From Clonostachys chloroleuca (Eukaryota; Ascomycota; Sordariomycetes; Hypocreales; Bionectriaceae): a stretch of 64,000 nucleotides of DNA. The stretch's first letter is position 1; each line of letters starts with the position of its first letter. The position numbers were made by a program, and so were the translations under genes. Below the pieces are notes generated by a model. The model made no database searches and was not told the origin of the DNA. It was given only the letters and a program-made list of their open reading frames with translations. The stretch covers positions 14,322,001-14,386,000 of the forward strand of contig JBANAY010000004.1 of NCBI GenBank assembly GCA_037952775.1, read 5' to 3'. This document shows positions 30,843-40,225 of the stretch, in pieces.

Positions 30843-32519
30843 ATGTGCTTCACCGCGTATCTCAGCACTCTCGCCCCGGAGATCCTGGAGCTCATCATTG
30901 AGCACACACACGCTTCAGCCCACTGGCCTCTTGCGCAGACGTGCAAATATATATACCTCAACTCACTCCCAATCCTCGACCGCCATCGCAAGGCATGCCA
31001 AGAGTATCGGATATGTTCTGATCTTGATCCATGGACCATCTCCAAACTCTTATGGAGCGTCTTCAGTGATGGCGCCGCCTCCATCGAGGCATGGCACGTC
31101 AGAGAGTTTGAGGTCTGGGTCGAGAGAAAAGAATACGAATCCTGGGGAGTGAATGCCGACACTGGCGAGAGGATTCTACGCGAGGACGTGAAGCCTAGGT
31201 CGCTCTCTCGCCACGAGATTGACTATTTCTGTACTAAGATGCTGAAGCTGCCGCGATTTTATGGCGAGCACAGGGATCTCATTCAAGCGTTCCGGGAACC
31301 ATTTGAAGGCGGAGATAGCTTTATCAAAGCCGTGGTCCTAGCCCATCTGCCGCGCATCCAGGCTCTGCGCTATGCCCAGTTCGACGACGAGCGCAGGAAC
31401 GAGAGCCTGACCACGCTGTGCGGTTTCATTTACTGGTGCAAGTCTGCAGGGACCTGGCTGCCTGGGTTGAATTCGCTGGAAAGAGTTGCCGTCGCCATAG
31501 GCCTTGACCGAGCCGGAGTTGAGGTAGACCCTCCGGAGTACTTGAGGAGGCATGCCGATGAGTTCTGCGCCTTGTTGTGCTTGCCAAACCTCGCTGAAGT
31601 TTACTTTTCTCATCTGGATGGAGGACTTCCACTAATGGAGCAGAGTACTCTTTTCCCAGAGGACATCTACATACCCTCGCTGGCCAGAACTTCATCCGTC
31701 AAGACAATCGTTCTCGACATGCTGGAATACGAGCTCAGCGACAGACTGATAGAATTTGTGACTAGTACTCCGCGCCGTCTTGAAAATCTGGCTGTTCGTT
31801 TCCGCGACAACAACTACTGCGAAGAGGATTATCCAGAAATCGCTGAGAGGTTGATCGACCAGCTTGCCAAACACCAGGGCTCATCTCTCCAGCGGCTATG
31901 CATACATGATGACCGGCAAGACGACACACCGGCAGACATGAACTGGAGGACCCCAGACCAGCTCAGGTCGTTTGGGGACCTTCGCGTGGCCAACGTGAGC
32001 TGGAAGGCAATAGAGGCCAGCCTGGACCTTACCAAAGACGACGTCCGATCCCGATCCCGATCCGAGCTTCTTGATCGGCTTTTCGAGGTGTTCCGATGCG
32101 GCCTGCCAGCTACAATGGAAGTCATAACATTCGGTCAGTTTAGGTTTGAAAACGATGACCCTGTTTTCTTACAGGCGGATTGGGAGGAGACTACTGACTC
32201 TGATTTCGGATATGTGGATGACGCGGTCGAAGTGATGATCACATCGAGGCACTACAAGAACCTCAAGGCTGTTTTTCTCCAAGACATTCAGAATCAGGCA
32301 TCTTATTTCTATGGTTGCAGTCTTTGCTTTCCCAAAACCATGAAAGCAGCAGAGAGTCGAGGGATCCATGTTTATACAAGGGGAAGTAAACCCCTCCCTG
32401 GACTCAGCACCAATGGCGAGTTCGTGCCCTTTCCAAGGAGGGATTGCATGGTGACGGGCCAGTTTGAGGCTGAAAAGAGAGAACGTCTCTACTGCACCAA
32501 GAGGCGGCGTGAGTTTTAG
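30843..32519 (+). CDS. F-box-like protein, unknown target
   Basis: A single exon, 558 aa from ATG 30843 (MCFTAYLSTLAPEILELIIE). An in-frame ATG at 30786 would add 19 residues, but these look like leader sequence. The first 45 residues form an F-box-like motif (LSTLAPEILELIIEHTHAS, then WPLAQTCKYIYLNSLPIL), the SKP1-binding element of SCF ubiquitin ligases. The remainder has scattered leucine-rich segments (LPRIQALRYAQFDDERRNES, LPNLAEVYFSHLDGG, SSLQRLCIHDD), as in many fungal F-box/LRR-like proteins where this part holds the substrate. A CCGATC triplication codes an Arg-Ser run. The C-terminus is basic (KRERLYCTKRRREF). The substrate is unknown. Confidence 0.7.
   Translation: MCFTAYLSTLAPEILELIIEHTHASAHWPLAQTCKYIYLNSLPILDRHRKACQEYRICSDLDPWTISKLLWSVFSDGAASIEAWHVREFEVWVERKEYESWGVNADTGERILREDVKPRSLSRHEIDYFCTKMLKLPRFYGEHRDLIQAFREPFEGGDSFIKAVVLAHLPRIQALRYAQFDDERRNESLTTLCGFIYWCKSAGTWLPGLNSLERVAVAIGLDRAGVEVDPPEYLRRHADEFCALLCLPNLAEVYFSHLDGGLPLMEQSTLFPEDIYIPSLARTSSVKTIVLDMLEYELSDRLIEFVTSTPRRLENLAVRFRDNNYCEEDYPEIAERLIDQLAKHQGSSLQRLCIHDDRQDDTPADMNWRTPDQLRSFGDLRVANVSWKAIEASLDLTKDDVRSRSRSELLDRLFEVFRCGLPATMEVITFGQFRFENDDPVFLQADWEETTDSDFGYVDDAVEVMITSRHYKNLKAVFLQDIQNQASYFYGCSLCFPKTMKAAESRGIHVYTRGSKPLPGLSTNGEFVPFPRRDCMVTGQFEAEKRERLYCTKRRREF
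32045..32062. repeat. CCGATC x3 in the F-box gene
   Basis: Three perfect tandem copies of CCGATC code alternating Ser and Arg. This is a small in-frame repeat that could change length without breaking the gene. Confidence 0.7.
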
Positions 32520-33142
32520 GCAGGCTGAGGAGGCTAGTAAATGCATTGATAGGTATAATTTTTATATAATAAGTTGAAGTCAGGGACGTCTTGGGTTCTC
32601 CTTCATCCCAGCCGAGTACGAGGACTTGTGGTGCACTGGCTCTGGTACGGGCCTGCTCTGATCTTCTGTTCAATCTTCTGCCTAATCACGATCGTAGCAA
32701 GAAGCTTCCCCCGAATGGAACAGCAACCCGCTGTTTGCTCCTTACCACCACCAGGTTGGCTACCTGCTCTGCAACTCTCTCGTCGCGCCGGACAAGGCGA
32801 AGCGGACTCTCGCAAAGTAAGACATCCCGGCCGGAGATGCTCATCTCGGAACAAGGCCTCCCGGCCACAACCAGAATTACAGGGATCGCGGGGCTTATGT
32901 CATGCGGAATCAACGTTCAACTAGACGATTCGCGTGGCTGAAAAGTAATTGGACAGGCATCTCTCCCTCTTAGTCGATTGCGAATTGTTAATCACCGCCT
33001 GCTATTGGCCGTGCCTCTTAGTGCTGACAGCATCAACCAGTGTGGCTTCTCTCTTCTCTCATTCAACACTTCTCGATACTCCCGACAGCTCTGCCTTCCT
33101 CTTTCTACGAAGCCTTCGACGAGATTCTCTGCATCATCCATC
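32520..33142. other. Intergenic, upstream of the P450
   Basis: This is 623 bases between tandem genes. The last 120 bases before the P450 ATG are CT-rich (about 33045-33120). The open frames are weak. Confidence 0.45.
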
Positions 33143-34960
33143 ATGGTGTGGCTGACTCTGGCGTCGACGAATGGCGCCGTGTTGGCAACGACACTCGGAT
33201 ACATTGTCCAGGCGACTTTCCGCCATCGCCGCAAGATCTACAAGCTCCGGAAGCAAGGCATTGCAAGTCATGAACCTAATTACCCGCATCCATACCTGAT
33301 GTTAATGGTCTGCTAACATCTAGCCTGTTTTGTCTGTAAAGCCCATGCCCGAAGGATGGAGTTGGATCTTTGGCCATCTTCTGGTGCTCCAAAAGTATGT
33401 CGACGGCATCCCGCCCGACGCTGCAGTGGCATTTGCAATGAGAAATCTCAGCAAGGAGTTTGCCGATACTGAACTCTTCCTGATGGACGTCTGGCCCGTC
33501 TATCCCGCTCTCTACATGTGCTTCGGCCCAGAGGCCATCCACGAAATCTGTGTCAAGTACAACCTGCCCAAGACGGAGCAGGCAGACAAGTTCATGCACC
33601 CTGTGGCCGGCGGTCCCAGTCTCCTTTCGATGAACGGGGGCCAATGGAAGTACTGGAGATCTTTATTTAACCCGGGATTTAGTTCCGGGGCCATGCTGGA
33701 CAATGTTCCCCATATTGTGGACTCTGTGCTTGTCTTTCGCCAGAAGCTGTTCGACATGGTCGGCAAGGGGATTTTCTCTCTCGACGAGCTGACCACGCGA
33801 CTCACGATGGAAATTATTCTTAAAGTCTCGCTGTTCGTGTCTCTATCATCTCTTAACAATCTGTCGAACGCACGCTTACATTGCCTGTAATACTTAGTGA
33901 CCACGACTCCAACTATCAACAGTCTGATCACGTACTCGCCACAGCCCTCGGCCGCATCATCGCAGTCCATTCTTTCTGGAACCCCTTCATCTTGATGAAC
34001 CCCCTCCGTCCAATTATTCAAAAGTACAATGGCAGAATCATGGACAAGTATATCCGTGCGGAGCTCGACAAGCGGTTCCAGGAAGCAAAGCTGGAGGGGA
34101 ACGGAGGCTCTGCCTCCAACAAGTCCGTCATCGCTCTTGCATTAAAGGCATACTTCAGGGAGAATGAGGACATCGACATCCAGAAGCAAGATAAAATCGA
34201 TCCGGTCTTTGCACAATACGCCACCTCGCAAATCCGCGTCTTCCTCTTCGCCGGCAACGACACAACTGCATCGATGATGGTCTATGTCTACCATCGATTA
34301 TCCAAACACCCCAAATGGCTGGCCAAGCTGCGCCAGGAACATGACGAGGTTTTCGGGAGCGCACCTGCAGACGCCGCGCATCGTATAAAGGAGAGCCCGA
34401 GTCTTCTGAATAAGTGCCCGCTGACACTCGCCGTCATCAAGGAGACAATGCGTCTCCACGCACCTGCAGGCACGATGCGCTGGGGCGCACCGGGCACATT
34501 CATCACAGACCTCCAGGGCAACTTACAGCCCATGGACGACAGCGTGGGGGCCAACATCCTCCACCAGGCGCTGCACCTGAACCCTCGCGTGTGGCCTCGC
34601 GCGGACGAGTTCCTCCCGGAGCGGTTCCTCGTCGGGCCTGAGGATCCCCTGTACCCTGTCGACGCAGCATACCGGCCTTTTGAGGCGGGGCCTAGGAATT
34701 GTATTGGTCAGACTCTGGTCTGGAACGAGCTCAAGGTTGCTGCTATTCTGACTTGCCGGGAGCTGCAGATCAGGGATGCTTATGCCGACTTCGATGCGAA
34801 GAGGGAGCGCGAGATGGGCTGGTTCGCCAGGGTAAGGGGGAGATTGTTTGGGGGGCCGATACGGACGCTACATGGAGATCGGGCGTATCAGAGCGATTCT
34901 GGAGGTTTGCATCCTGTGGACGGATATCCTTGTTATGTTAGTCGGGTGGAGGCGAGCTGA
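33143..34960 (+). CDS. Cytochrome P450 monooxygenase
   Basis: Exons are 33143..33262, 33324..33832 and 33898..34960 (563 aa). An N-terminal hydrophobic anchor (LASTNGAVLATTLGYIVQA) precedes a basic stretch RHRRKIYKLRKQG and a Pro-containing hinge (PEGWSWIFGHLL). Class landmarks are the WKYWRSLFNPGFS C-helix region, the I-helix FAGNDTTASMM, the K-helix ExxR in KETMRLHAP, the PERF motif in DEFLPERFL, and the heme loop FEAGPRNCIGQ (Cys near 477). The C-terminal HPVDGYPC is also typical of the group. It is a microsomal enzyme using NADPH-P450 reductase; the substrate is unknown. The first intron has a GC donor (GCAAGT), and the second uses GTTCGT. The next genes code a ThDP enzyme and an MFS transporter. 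Confidence 0.9.
33263..33323 (+). other. GC-AG intron in the P450 gene
   Basis: A 61-base intron with donor GCAAGT, branch GCTAAC and acceptor ATCTAG. Splicing here joins KQGI to PVLSVKPMPEGW in phase 0. A GT donor at 33267 would put the second exon out of frame. GC donors are a small minority of fungal introns. Confidence 0.7.
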
Positions 34961-35490
34961 AGACTCCTACGGCAATGTCTTCTTGATAGTCTTGATGAAA
35001 TCCCTCCACGTAAGCCATCAGCATACAGCTAAGATATCATTGGGTATCAATATCCAATTCACCATCTACTTACACGGGACTAAAACATTACCGAAGGTCT
35101 TTTGGAATGTATGTCGAGTCCGACACGTCGAGTCAGCAGCAGGCCAAGTTTAGGATGCTTCATGCCCGCCTGGTTGCATTGGAGCCGCAGGCCTCGGCAT
35201 ATATCCAGCCTGTTCCACACGGCATTGACTGCGTCGAATCATGAATCAACGTATTGCGGCTTCCAAGATTGAGGGGTGAGGGGAAGCTCACATCTGCGGG
35301 GTTGCTGGAGGAGAGACGGATATGCACAACGAGTATTAATACGCACGCAGTTGATGCTGCCATCAAAGATAATCAATAGATCATGGCTATAATCTCCTTG
35401 GATCTAGACATTATCATTCACAATTCTTCTCCATGATCCCCTTTAATCAACTTTCTCTCGCTCATTAACGTTAAAGGCACAACGCCCATC
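34961..35490. other. Intergenic, P450 to ThDP enzyme
   Basis: This is 530 bases between tandem genes. No other gene or clear motif is seen. Confidence 0.45.
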
Positions 35491-37472
35491 ATGGCTGGCT
35501 TCTTCCTCAACGAGCCAAGCTCCCGCGAGCTGTCCGGCGGAGATCTCCTCGCCCAAAGCCTCAGTCACGCGGGAGTCGAGGTAGCCTTCGGCCTCCATGG
35601 AGGCCATCTGGACGCATTCCTGGTGGGCTGCGAGCTGGCCAAGATCCGGCTCGTCGACACGCGCCACGAGACAGTCGCCGTCCAGGCCGCTGAGGCCTAT
35701 GCCAAGTTCAGCAGCAAGATCGGCGTCTGTTTCGTGACCGCCAACAGCGGGTGAGAGAGTGTTCATCCAGTCTTTTCATTTTATCCAATATTAGCCCGGT
35801 GGTGACCAGAAAGAGCAGCTTCGGAAACGGTCTCCCGGGACTGGCGACTGCATTAGCCGATCGCTCCCCGATCCTCTGCATCACCTCATCTCCTCCCTTG
35901 CGAGACACCGAGACCAATTGCCTCCAGGGCATCATCGACCAGGTTGTTGCTGCAAAGCCTTTGACGAAGCTCGCTGTCCGGGTGACGAATGCGGAGGAGA
36001 CCCCGAGGTTGGTTTCTCATGCTATCCGGACAGCTCTATCTAGCCCACCAGGTAATTTTTACTGAACGCATCTGATGGATCAGGCTGATGATAAATCTTG
36101 GTTGCAAGGTCCGGTTCTGCTCGATTTCCCAATCGATGTTCTCTTCTCTCCTGTCCATAAGCCGCTTATCTCCTGGGGGTCTATATCTTCACCCCTCACG
36201 TATGGGCCGGGAGTCAACACACAGGCAGTGAAAGAAGCAAGGAAGATTCTTGAATTGTCATCCCGCCCAGTCGTTATTGTAGGATCTGGAGCAACTTCCA
36301 TCAGTGTAAGTACCCATTCTCTCACCTTCATCTTTCAAACGTAGGTAGGAGCTAAGCGCAACTCCACAGACCAGAGACGAGCTGGCCAAGTTCTCCAAGG
36401 CGTATCATGTTCCTGTATTCGATACGCTTAAATACAGTGTAGCAACCATCCCTACAGACTCCCCATTTTCCGGTGGATCAGCCGACAAGCTCGCCTATCT
36501 CCAAATACTCGGCAAGAAACGCCCTGATCTCGTCCTCCTTCTCGGGGCTAGAACCGGGATGTTCCTCGGAGGGAGGGCCGGGGGGATCATACCCCCAGAC
36601 TGCAAGCTCATCCACGTGGACGTAGACGGCGGAGAAATCGGCCGCGTGCTACCTGTGGCTCTAGGAGCCGTCAGCGACTGCGGCCAATTTCTCGCTACCA
36701 TGAACTCCATCAACCAGGAAAACACAACTCCAAGCCAAGTTGACGAGGAGTGGGTCAAAGATGTGCTTTCCCTTCGGCACCTACCGTCTCCCTTTGAAGA
36801 AGCTCCGCCGCTCCAGCCTTCCAACCGTCTTCACCCGTACCACGCCTTGAAGAGTGTCTTTTCCAGCGTCGAGCCCGGCTGCATCGTCATCTTGGACGGC
36901 GGCGAGGCCGGGCTCTGGGGCGCGGACACACTGGCGGCATGTTCTCCCAGCGCAGTCGTAAAGTCAACTGGGAATCTCGGATTCCTCGGCAACGGCTTCG
37001 GGCACGCCCTGGGCGCGGCCATCGCATCTCCTGACCGCAAGGTGGTCAGCATCCAGGGGGACGGGTCCGCGGGATTCCACCTCGTGGAGCTGGACACGTA
37101 CAAGCGGCACGGCCTGAACATACTGACGGTCGTGGTGAATAATTACGCCTGGGGGATGAGCCTGAACGGCCAGGATATGGTGTATGGCGGGGATGAGTCC
37201 GCGCGGCCCATCTCGTCGTTGAGCGAGGGGCCGAGTATGACCAGGTTGCGAGGGCGCTGGGGAACGGCAGTGCGAAGCTGGAGAGGATCGAGGATATTCC
37301 TGAGGTGATTCGGCGGCTTCAGGGGCAGGCTGGGCCGAGTGCTGTGAACCTGATCGTGGATAGGTCGCCGACTCATCCAGGGACGGAGGCAATGGTTGGG
37401 GGCACAAAAGACCCAAAGAAGATTGTGGTTCCTTATTATGACAACTTGCCGAGGATCATGTACAGTGAGTAG
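35491..37472 (+). CDS. Thiamine diphosphate-dependent enzyme, acetolactate synthase-like (frame broken by one base)
   Basis: Exons are 35491..35750, 35819..36051, 36109..36305 and 36370..37472 (597 aa once repaired). ThDP-family order is complete. The PYR domain has the catalytic Glu 60 in DTRHETVAVQAAEAYAK and the loop TANSGFGNGLPGLATALADRSP. A middle domain contains SRPVVIVGSGATSIS and LVLLLGARTGMFLGG. The PP domain has GNLGFLGNGFGHALGAA, the metal motif QGDGSAGF (near 460) and VVNNYAWGMSLNGQD. Enzymes of this type join or split C-C bonds next to a carbonyl; the substrate cannot be told. The frame is lost at the G4 run 37227..37230. One added G restores LSEGAEYDQVARALGNGSAK and a C-terminus ending YDNLPRIMYSE. 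The enzyme is probably intact in the organism. Confidence 0.85.
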
Positions 37473-37927
37473 TTTTACAAAGGATAGATTTGCGTCCGAG
37501 ATTAGGGGTAGTTATATTGAATAAGTGTTCTGGCTTCATCATATCGAACACGATCCGGGGAGGGGCCAGATTGTTTGACAGCATGTGAATTTGGAGCAGG
37601 ATCCAAGGCGATTCTATTATCTCATGTACTTTTGTTTTGATCTCGCTAAGAGATGGCTTCCCAAGCTATGGAATATCAATGAATATCTACTCATTAGAGA
37701 TGGACACTCAAGATAACCTGAACAACCATTAATATGTACTTTTAATATAATGCTATAGTCTATTCTACCCATTAAACGATCTGGTTTTCTATACGTCGGT
37801 AAATATCACTGGTTTCACGGTCAATTTCTTCTTCCCTATCTCTTACTTCACCACAACCCGTTCCTAGCATTCCCAGTACCCAAGCCAAGGGTCACGTATG
37901 CCTTCCAGGAACATCCGCTTCATCTAC
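37473..37927. other. Intergenic, convergent ThDP enzyme and MFS ends
   Basis: This is 455 bases of AT-richer 3' flank. No gene is seen. Confidence 0.5.
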
Positions 37928-39339
37928 TCAAGCAAATGAGTTCATCTTCTTACCCGCCCAATACTGCCAAATAGCCAACACCGAGAAGAAGAACGCAGCA
38001 GCCACTGCCACAGCACCCCCAAACACCCAAACGCTCGTCCAATGCTGGTCGTCCGGACCACCCAGGATCGACCCAGCACCCGGACCGCCAGCCAGCATCC
38101 CAAACGCAATGACACTGAACCCCATCCCGATCCGCGTCCCAATCACCGCCTTGTCCTCCGTCAACCGGGCATAGCAAACAGGCGGCAGCGCAATCAGCAC
38201 ACCGCTGAAGAACCCCCCAGCACAGCCAGGACCACAACGCCCGCCTCGTTCCTCACAGCCAGCATGCAGAACATGACCACCCCGAAGACCGCGGTCCCAG
38301 GGGCGATGGTGTTGAACGGCCCCAACCAGTCCGACAGTGCCGAGGGCAGCACGCGTCCCAGGCACGAGCCGGCGTTAAACACGGCCACGAGATAGAAGGA
38401 CATGTCCCTCCCCGTCAGCCCGCGCGACTCGGCGAAGAAGGACAGGTAGAACTGGATGACGCTGAACCCCATGAAGGCGAGGAGGCACGACAGCGTGAAG
38501 AGGATATATTTGGTGTCTTTGAACGCCGTCAGGTCGATGAATGCGCGCGGGCGGGCAGTCTTCACGCGGATGCGCATCACGGCGCAGGGGAGGAGGAGGG
38601 TGCCCAGTGCGATGAATGCGACGACGCGGACGCTCCAGCCGAAGCCGAGGGTGTCGAGCAGCCTGTACATCACGATTGGATATATGATCCCGCCAAGGGA
38701 GGAGCCCACGAGCGCCAGGCCCATGGCCAGGCCGAGCCTCCTGCTGAAGTAGGTCGGGAGGAGGGAGACGGTCGGGGTGAAGAGGCAGCCGGCGCCGAGG
38801 CCGACGCAGACGCCCTGGGAGAGGACGACCTGCCAGTACCGGCTGCTGATGCTGAGCATCATGTGCCCGAAGACGATGGCGAAGCTGCCCGTGAGGAGGA
38901 GGGTGCGGAAGTAGCCCCTGTCGTGCACGGGGCCGGCGACGATGCCCGTGGCCATGACGATGAAGGCCTGGACGGAGCCGATCCAGGAGATGGCCGAGGA
39001 CGAGGCGTGGATGAAGGCGCCGGACTCGTAGTAGGTCTGGAAGACGCCGAAGGTGTTCATGATCCCCCAGGTGTTGAAGAAGACCATGAAGCCGCCGGCG
39101 ACGTGGAGCCACGCTGCCAAGCCGCCGTCTGGGGGAGGTGATGGTGCGGCGGGAGGAGCATCTCTGACGAGCGGCGGGCCCATTTTTGGGGTCTCGGGGT
39201 CGGAGACGTTCTTTTCAAAGGTCTGGGTGTTGTTGTTTCCGTTGATGGTCTGCTCGTCGCTGCTCTCCATGTTGTCGCGGTCTAGCTGCCGGATTGCCAA
39301 TGAAGACATGCCGGTATTCGGGGCCAATTCGACACTCAT
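37928..39339 (-). CDS. MFS monocarboxylate-type transporter (frame broken by one base)
   Basis: It starts at ATG 39339 (MSVELAPNTGMSSLAIRQ). It is a single exon that would code 470 aa with one base added. A polar N-terminal tail of about 85 residues is followed by PPPDGGLAAWLHVAGGFMVFFNTWG, the diagnostic opening of the fungal MCT family. Further membrane helices include GIMNTFGVFQTYYESG, GLGAGCLFTPTVSLLPTYFS and FSVIQFYLSFFAESRGL. The frame breaks at the C6 run 38213..38218 (G6 in sense), where VVVLAVLGG must continue FFSGVLIALPPVCYARLTED. After that, the last two helices and the stop are intact. MCT-type carriers move monocarboxylates or small organic acids across the plasma or an organelle membrane. 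Convergence with the ThDP gene suggests a shared pathway, which is an inference. Confidence 0.85.
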
Positions 39340-40225
39340 CTCGATGAGAAGATCAAACGCAAGAAACAAATATCAATGTACCGAGTGAAGACATTGCGAT
39401 CTAAATGCCATGACTAGAATATATATAGCCATCGCAGCAGCAGAGTGAAATGTCCGCCCAAGAACCTGGATATGAGCCCAACCACCAACAACAGTTCGGA
39501 AATCCGACACTCAGAGATCCCGGCACTCAAATCCAATAGCCCGGGCCCAGGCCCCATCTTTCGTATTTGCGAGACTGGTCCCTGCCGAGATCTGAGATTA
39601 TCTTTAGTCTCCATCTCCGGCCGATCTGCCCCACCGAGCTGCCGTTGAATCATGAGTCATGGCCGGACTTCCGACAGGCAGAAGCGTACCAGCAAAACAC
39701 CGAGGCCTCGCACCACCAGAATCACTGCCTGTTAATATGGATGCTGCACGGGAAACTAGGTTTGACAAGTCTCGCAAGGATAATAAAGCGCCTAGTCTCC
39801 CATGCCATGTCTGTGTTTTCTCCATTGTAGTTCCCCGAATATCTCCGACTGTTCACTCCACTGAGTCGACCGAAGCAGAAAACAAAGACGAGGCGAAGAT
39901 AAATGGATCGTAAGGGAGAAAGCACGGAGATATGCTTTTGGGGCTTCTAGGATTGCTTTCACTTCAGAAACATTGCAACATCGGATCACGCGGGCGACTG
40001 TTTTGACAGGAAAAGAATAGAATTGTCCAAAGAGGAATACTAACTAAGAATACTAGCTAATCATTCAGTGAGATCAAATTGTCCCCTCTGCTGTAAAAAC
40101 CTGCCAAAAAAAAAAAGAAGGCAACTGGCCACTAGGACCATCCCTGTTCTCCAGCACACACCACCACCACCATCCGCTATGTCAAGGTAGTATGTACAAC
40201 TTCTCCGAGGCTAGCATATCTGCAA
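39340..40225. other. Intergenic, MFS upstream and ENA downstream
   Basis: This is 886 bases with no supported gene. An A11 run is at 40106..40116, in the 3' flank of the P-type ATPase. Confidence 0.45.
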
